Part shown: piece after piece, positions 22,295-26,751 of the stretch
Layout of the letters: the number at the start of each line of letters is the position of its first letter
How positions within the stretch are numbered: the stretch's first letter is position 1
Notes under the pieces: generated by a model
Told to the model about the DNA's origin: nothing
Databases searched by the model: none
The model's input: only the letters and a program-made list of their open reading frames with translations
Position numbers and translations under genes: made by a program
Assembly: GCA_024638395.1 (NCBI GenBank)
Contig: JAHEKK010000003.1
Location: 1 to 26,751 of the forward strand
Length of the DNA: 26,751 bases
Source: Gemmatimonadota bacterium
Lineage (GTDB): Bacteria; Gemmatimonadota; Gemmatimonadetes; Longimicrobiales; Gaopeijiaceae
Direction: 5' to 3'

Positions 22295-24676
22295 ATGGCG
22301 TCAAAGACCGCGAAACGGAGGGCCCGCTCTTCTTCCCGGAAGACCGGGTCCAGAAAGAAACGGGGCAAGAAGACCGTCGCCCAGAACCAGCGCCAGAAAG
22401 AGGTGCTTGGCGTCCTTTTGATGGTCTTCGCCCTGTTCGTCGGTGTGGCACTATTGCCCCTGGGGCTCTTCGGTGCCGGCGCCCGGGAGTGGTTCCCCTC
22501 CGGTAATCCCATGGGCCTCCTGGGTGGGACGCTCAAGGCTCTCCTCGTGTCTGTCCTGGGGGCAGGTGCCGTCGCGGTCCCCATGGCTCTGGGGGGTGTA
22601 GGAGCCTGGTCCGCGGGCTGGTTGGCGACGGAGAGGCTCCGGCGCCTTGGGATCCTCTCGTGCGGGGCGCTTCTGATCCTTCCCTTCGCCGCCGCGCTGG
22701 GGGGTGGGGGCCCCGGGAGCACCGGGCTCGTGGGGGTGGCCATCGCAGAACCCACGGTCGCCGTGCTGGGTTGGCTGGGAAGCTGGCTCGTCGCCGCGGC
22801 GGCCGTCGTCCTCACCTCGGTTCTGGCGTTCTCCGTGAACCCCCTCACGGTGATGGGGGCCGGAGCGGCTGCCGTGACCCGCCGGGCGGCCCGAACCGCT
22901 CAGGTAGCGGGGGCCGGGGTGCGGTCGTGGTGGGTAGACTGGACCCACCGGCGGAAGAGCCGCCGTGAAGCATTGGGGCACGCCCCGGAGCGGCCGCGGA
23001 GAGAGCCTTTTGACGGCGCCGTGGCGAACCGTGCTTCCGAGTCGGAACCGGAGGACGGCGCCGTTGAGGCCGCCGAGATGCCTTCGGAAGACGACGAGCC
23101 GGGGTCGGCCCCGGGCCTTCTTCCCGAGGACCATGCCCCCGCACCGGGTCATCCCCTCCCTCCCGTCGGGTTCCTGACTGCGCCTGCCCGTGAGAATCGC
23201 GCGGGGATGGAACGGGAGTTGGAGCGACTCGGGGGCGTTCTGGTCGAAAAACTTCAGACCTTCAACGTCGATTGCGAGATCGGTGGCCGGACAACCGGCC
23301 CCGTGGTGACCCAGTACGAGGTCGTTCCGGCCCCTGGCGTCAAAGTCAACCGCATCGCGAATCTCGACGCCGACCTGGCCCTTGCGATGAAGGCGAGGAG
23401 CATCCGCATCGTGGCGCCCATACCCGGAAAAGGCGCTGTGGGAGTCGAGATCCCGAACCCGGAGCCCGAGGTGGTGCGGCTCCGCGAGATTCTGGAGGCT
23501 CCGGCCTTCGCCCGCTCCCGGGGTGCCCTCCCATTGGCGCTGGGGAAGGATCTGACCGGCGGGTCCTTCGTGTCAGATCTCACGCGCATGCCCCACGCCC
23601 TGATTGCAGGCGCCACCGGGTCCGGCAAGTCCGTTTGCCTCAACACCGTCATCACCAGTCTGGTGTACAAGCACGGCCCGGACCGGCTGCGACTGCTCCT
23701 CATCGACCCCAAGATGGTGGAGTTGTCTGCCTATTCGGATCTGCCTCATCTTCGCCACCCCGTGGTTACGGACCCCAGGGACGCGGCTGGTGTCTTGAAA
23801 TGGGCAGTGCTGGAGATGGAGCGGCGGTATGCCCTCTTGAGCGCCAACGGCGTTCGATCTCTGGCCGAGTTCAACCAACGGGCGGAATCGGACGTGGTCC
23901 TTCGGCGGGTTACGCCCGACGGCCCCGATGGAGATGAGGACCGGTGGATCTACAGCGATGGGCCGCTGCCCTACATTGTGGTCGTGGTCGACGAACTGGC
24001 CGACCTGATGATGACCGTACAGGCCGAGGTGGAGAAACCCCTGACCCAGCTCGCACAGAAGGCCAGGGCCATTGGAATCCATCTGATCGTTGCCACCCAA
24101 CGGCCCTCGGTCAACGTGATCACGGGACTGATCAAGGCCAACTTCCCGTGCCGAATCGCCTTCCGCGTCGCGTCCAAGACCGATTCGCGTACCATTCTGG
24201 ACCAGAACGGGGCAGATTCCCTCCTGGGTCATGGAGATATGCTCTTCTTGCCGCCCGGTCAGAGCGAGCCCGTCAGGATGCAAGGTGCGTTCATCTCCAC
24301 CGAGGAGACCGAGGCGCTCATGGACTGGTACCGGGAGCAAGCCGACACGCTGGCGGCGCTGAAGGCCCGGGTTCAGGGACGGGAAGAGGACATCCTGGAG
24401 GCGGTCCGGTCCCTGGAGGGAGACGACGCCGAAGAGGGCGAGGCGATCCGGGGCGACTGGGACGAGCTGTTCCGGGATGCGGCCCTGGTCTGCCTGCAGC
24501 AGGGGGCGGGATCGACCTCGCTGCTCCAGCGTCGGCTCCGCATCGGGTACGGCCGCGCGGCCCGGATCGTGGACCAGCTCCACGATGCCGGCGTGCTGGG
24601 TCCCCCCGACGGCTCCAAGCCGAGAGAGATCCTCGTGAGTTCCGACACCCTGGACGAAATCTGCCCGTCCGTATGA
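22295..24676 (+). CDS. ftsK: DNA translocase FtsK
   Basis: FtsK pumps chromosome ends apart at the closing septum and activates dimer resolution. The 793-residue protein has a basic N-terminus (1-35), four hydrophobic segments (about 37-59, 78-103, 118-136 and 151-181), an acidic/Pro-rich linker (about 215-300) and a RecA-like motor. Walker A is GATGSGKS (439-446) and the Walker B strand is YIVVVVDELADLMM. ATQRPSVNVITGLIKANFP and the DQNGADSLLGHGDML segment are typical. The last 65 residues form the winged-helix gamma domain that reads polar DNA sequences (LLQRRLRIGYGRAARIVDQL). The linker is short, as in SpoIIIE-type proteins. The stop overlaps the lolA start by 4 nt. Confidence 0.96.
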   Translation: MASKTAKRRARSSSRKTGSRKKRGKKTVAQNQRQKEVLGVLLMVFALFVGVALLPLGLFGAGAREWFPSGNPMGLLGGTLKALLVSVLGAGAVAVPMALGGVGAWSAGWLATERLRRLGILSCGALLILPFAAALGGGGPGSTGLVGVAIAEPTVAVLGWLGSWLVAAAAVVLTSVLAFSVNPLTVMGAGAAAVTRRAARTAQVAGAGVRSWWVDWTHRRKSRREALGHAPERPRREPFDGAVANRASESEPEDGAVEAAEMPSEDDEPGSAPGLLPEDHAPAPGHPLPPVGFLTAPARENRAGMERELERLGGVLVEKLQTFNVDCEIGGRTTGPVVTQYEVVPAPGVKVNRIANLDADLALAMKARSIRIVAPIPGKGAVGVEIPNPEPEVVRLREILEAPAFARSRGALPLALGKDLTGGSFVSDLTRMPHALIAGATGSGKSVCLNTVITSLVYKHGPDRLRLLLIDPKMVELSAYSDLPHLRHPVVTDPRDAAGVLKWAVLEMERRYALLSANGVRSLAEFNQRAESDVVLRRVTPDGPDGDEDRWIYSDGPLPYIVVVVDELADLMMTVQAEVEKPLTQLAQKARAIGIHLIVATQRPSVNVITGLIKANFPCRIAFRVASKTDSRTILDQNGADSLLGHGDMLFLPPGQSEPVRMQGAFISTEETEALMDWYREQADTLAALKARVQGREEDILEAVRSLEGDDAEEGEAIRGDWDELFRDAALVCLQQGAGSTSLLQRRLRIGYGRAARIVDQLHDAGVLGPPDGSKPREILVSSDTLDEICPSV

Positions 24677-25332
24677 AAGCTGCAACAACGGCCGCTGCCC
24701 TTCTCGCCTTGGCGTTCTTCCAGCCGGTTCCGGTGGCGGGTCAGTCGGCCATGGACGCTATGGACGCCGCATCCCGGCGCTACCGGGACATTCGCACGCT
24801 GTGCGCGGACTTCGATCAGAACATGGACGTCAGGCTTCTGCGGAGGACCATTTACAGCGAGGGCCGCCTATGTCAGGAAAGGCCAAACCGCTTCTCCATG
24901 CGCTTCAGCGATCCCGATGGAGACCTGGTCGTGTCCGACGGGGAGAACTTCTGGGTCTATTATCCGAGCCTGAACGCGGACCAGGTGGTGCGGTATCCTC
25001 TCGAGCGCCGGCCCGGCGGGTACGATTTCTTCCGGGAGTTCCTCGCCGATCCGTCCGCCAAGTACGAGGCGACGGACGGAGGGATCGAGGACGTGGGCGG
25101 TAAGTCCTGCCGGGTGGTGGAGCTCACCCCGCTTGCGGACGCGGCCTACCGGCGGGCGAGAGTGTGGCTCGACCCGGTAACGGACCTCATCTGCCGTGTC
25201 GAGATCCACCAGGAGAACTCCACCGTGCGGACGCTTACGCTCCGGGGGATCCGCATCAATCCGATTCTGGACGCTCGGGAGTTCGCCTTCGCGGTTCCCG
25301 AAGGCGCCCGGGTCGTCGATCCGCCGTCCTGA
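24673..25332 (+). CDS. lolA: Outer-membrane lipoprotein carrier LolA
   Basis: LolA ferries lipoproteins through the periplasm to the outer membrane. The 219-residue protein has a signal peptide (about 1-24, ending PVAGQS) and a LolA-like fold. Visible motifs are CADFDQN, GRLCQERPNRFSMRFSDPDG, LVVSDGENFWVYYP and the late strands RVWLDPVTDLICRVEI and FAFAVPEGARVVDPP. Four Cys occur in the mature part. The gene starts inside the ftsK stop codon, a pairing also seen in proteobacteria. A longer in-frame opening through ftsK is non-coding. LolCDE and LolB are not in the window. Confidence 0.93.
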   Translation: MKAATTAAALLALAFFQPVPVAGQSAMDAMDAASRRYRDIRTLCADFDQNMDVRLLRRTIYSEGRLCQERPNRFSMRFSDPDGDLVVSDGENFWVYYPSLNADQVVRYPLERRPGGYDFFREFLADPSAKYEATDGGIEDVGGKSCRVVELTPLADAAYRRARVWLDPVTDLICRVEIHQENSTVRTLTLRGIRINPILDAREFAFAVPEGARVVDPPS

Positions 25333-25429
25333 GGCTGGCGTGGAAGGACGGCACCCCCGCACACGTGCGCTCCCCGTCTTTCCGGTAGACGGACCCGTGC
25401 GGCCAGGCGTCGCCCCTACGGTCACGGCG

Positions 25430-26751
25430 GTGTCCGGGACCACCTTCGAGTTGGGGCCTGAGGACGGCCCCCGGGTGGGCCTGGTGACTCTCGGGTGCGA
25501 CAAGAACACCGTGGACTCAGAACGCATGCTCGGCGCACTGGTGTCATCCGGCGCCCGTGTCATCAGCGAGGTCGACGCGGCCCAGGTGGTCATCGTGAAC
25601 ACCTGCGGGTTCATCGAAACGGCCAAGGAGCAGTCCATCGAGACCATTCTCGAGGCGTGCGCCCTGAAGGGAGAGGGCCGGGTCCAGGCCGTCGTCGCCG
25701 TCGGTTGCATGGTACAACGGTACGAGACGGAGCTACGAGCCGAGATCCCGGAGGTAGATCTGTTCCTGGGGATCGCCGAGCTCTCGCGCTTGATTCCGGA
25801 GCTACGAAGCCGGGGCCTACTGGGGGATGAGGACCCGGTCCCGACTATGGAGATTCCCCTCCGGATCCTCACCACGGACACGCCCCACTCCTCCTTCCTC
25901 AAGATCAGTGAAGGATGTGACCACACGTGTGCCTTCTGCGCGATTCCCGACATGAGAGGGCTGCACCGTTCGGCAGATCTCGACGACCTGGTGGCCGAAG
26001 CCAAAGCGCTGGGGGATCGCGGTGTTCGGGAGCTCAACATCATCTCCCAGGACACCACGTGGTACGGACGCGACTTGCGGCGCCGGGACCGTTCCGCTCC
26101 CCTTCTTCCGGACCTCCTCCGGGCGCTCCTCTCGGGTACCGGCGTGGAATGGTTTCGCCTCTTCTACATGTATCCGTCGGGCATCACACGAGAGCTGGTC
26201 GAGCTCCTCGCGAGGGAGGACAGGCTCCTCCCCTACCTGGACATGCCCCTGCAGCACGGGAGCGACCGCATCCTCACGCGCATGCGCCGGCCGGAGCGCC
26301 GTGAGCAGATCCGGGAGCGGGTGGGCTGGTTGCGGGACCGGATTCCGGGGCTCACCCTCCGCACGACCGTCATTGTCGGGTTTCCGGGCGAGACGGAGGA
26401 CGACTTCGCCGAGATGCTGGATCTTCTCGAGGAGCTGCGGTTCGACCGGGTCGGCGCCTTTGCCTACTCACCCGAGGAGGGCACCCCGGCTGCGACCATG
26501 GACGAGCAGGTGCCCGACCACGTGAAGACGGATCGCCTGGAGCGCCTGATGGACCATCAGCGCTATCTGTCCTTCGACCTGAATGAGGCCCAGATCGGCA
26601 GCCGGCAGCAGGTGCTCGTTGACTACATTACCGAGGACGGCAGTGTCGGGCGGACCCGAGGGCAGGCGCCCGAAGTGGACGGGCACACGAGGCTGGAGCA
26701 GGCGGACGGCGCGGCTCCGGGGGACATGGTCACGGTCGAGATCGTGGATGC
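25430..26751 (+). CDS. rimO: Ribosomal protein S12 methylthiotransferase RimO (3' end cut off)
   Basis: RimO is a radical-SAM enzyme with two iron-sulfur clusters that methylthiolates an Asp of ribosomal protein S12. The N-terminal UPF0004 domain carries its three cluster Cys in VTLGCDKN (23), NTCGF (59) and VGCM (93). The radical-SAM triad follows in CDHTCAFC (163, 167, 170). STxQHGSDRIL-like sequence (PLQHGSDRILTRMRRP) and VIVGFPGETEDDF support the family. The final TRAM domain is partly present and the frame runs off the window end. The start is uncertain: GTG codons at 25340, 25397, 25430 and 25475 are all possible, none with a strong ribosome binding site. GTG 25340 follows GAGG and would add about 30 residues. 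Confidence 0.93.
   Translation, partial: MSGTTFELGPEDGPRVGLVTLGCDKNTVDSERMLGALVSSGARVISEVDAAQVVIVNTCGFIETAKEQSIETILEACALKGEGRVQAVVAVGCMVQRYETELRAEIPEVDLFLGIAELSRLIPELRSRGLLGDEDPVPTMEIPLRILTTDTPHSSFLKISEGCDHTCAFCAIPDMRGLHRSADLDDLVAEAKALGDRGVRELNIISQDTTWYGRDLRRRDRSAPLLPDLLRALLSGTGVEWFRLFYMYPSGITRELVELLAREDRLLPYLDMPLQHGSDRILTRMRRPERREQIRERVGWLRDRIPGLTLRTTVIVGFPGETEDDFAEMLDLLEELRFDRVGAFAYSPEEGTPAATMDEQVPDHVKTDRLERLMDHQRYLSFDLNEAQIGSRQQVLVDYITEDGSVGRTRGQAPEVDGHTRLEQADGAAPGDMVTVEIVD

Noticed and set aside
23944..25332. A single frame joining the end of ftsK (out of frame) to lolA as if a fusion
   Set aside because: The first 243 residues are an out-of-frame reading of the FtsK motor. LolA has its own ATG at 24673 and a signal peptide there.
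1..26751. Mobile elements, CRISPR arrays, toxin-antitoxin pairs, phage genes, tRNA or rRNA
   Set aside because: None were seen: no transposase, integrase, direct-repeat arrays or cloverleaf sequences, and gene style is uniform throughout, consistent with core chromosome.

Overview
The window is GC-rich, densely packed chromosomal DNA from a Gram-negative (diderm) bacterium. Pal, CpoB, an LptD-like protein, LolA, several lipoproteins and a SurA/PpiD-type chaperone all point to an outer membrane. The gene content, the lipoprotein style, the TPR-plus-acidic-tail proteins and the efp-accB-accC arrangement suggest a member of the Gemmatimonadota or a relative in the FCB group. That placement is an inference from gene content, not from a marker-gene tree. 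I see no mobile elements, CRISPR arrays, tRNA or rRNA genes.

Layout. (1) 1-6150, plus strand: pal; a strong intrinsic terminator; then cpoB, nrdR, tatC and an lptD-like gene in a tight run. (2) 6226-7284, minus strand: a secreted protein of unknown function with CotH-like kinase motifs, divergent from a PafA-type alkaline phosphatase (7315-8982) with only 30 nt between start codons. (3) 9220-10350: a fibronectin-III lipoprotein, flanked upstream by a perfect 14-bp palindrome and downstream by a GC-rich hairpin. (4) 10484-15314, plus strand: ftcD, a TPR/acidic protein, a polyprenyl diphosphate synthase, a small DUF4321-like membrane protein and tatA. (5) 15478-17322, minus strand: a membrane-anchored parvulin-type prolyl isomerase. 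(6) 17601-18929: a second TPR protein, whose acidic tail carries repeated Pro-Val-x-Glu-Leu-x-Pro motifs. (7) 19160 to the window end: a probable seven-gene operon, efp-accB-accC-comB-ftsK-lolA-rimO, with stop/start overlaps or very short gaps. rimO is cut by the window edge.

How the genes fit together. Much of the window serves envelope construction and protein traffic: the Tol-Pal tether (pal, cpoB), folded-protein export (tatC, tatA), LPS insertion (lptD), lipoprotein transport (lolA), periplasmic folding (the parvulin), the lipid carrier or quinone tail (prenyl synthase) and fatty-acid initiation (accB, accC). Others act in the cytoplasm on replication control, division or translation (nrdR, ftsK, efp, rimO).

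I did not find an undescribed multi-gene system that I can defend. The best leads are: the secreted CotH-like family protein; comB lodged between accC and ftsK; the repeated short motifs in the second TPR protein; a terminator that leaves almost no room for a cpoB promoter; and a recurring TATnTTT promoter-like box that resembles the Bacteroidetes -7 element.
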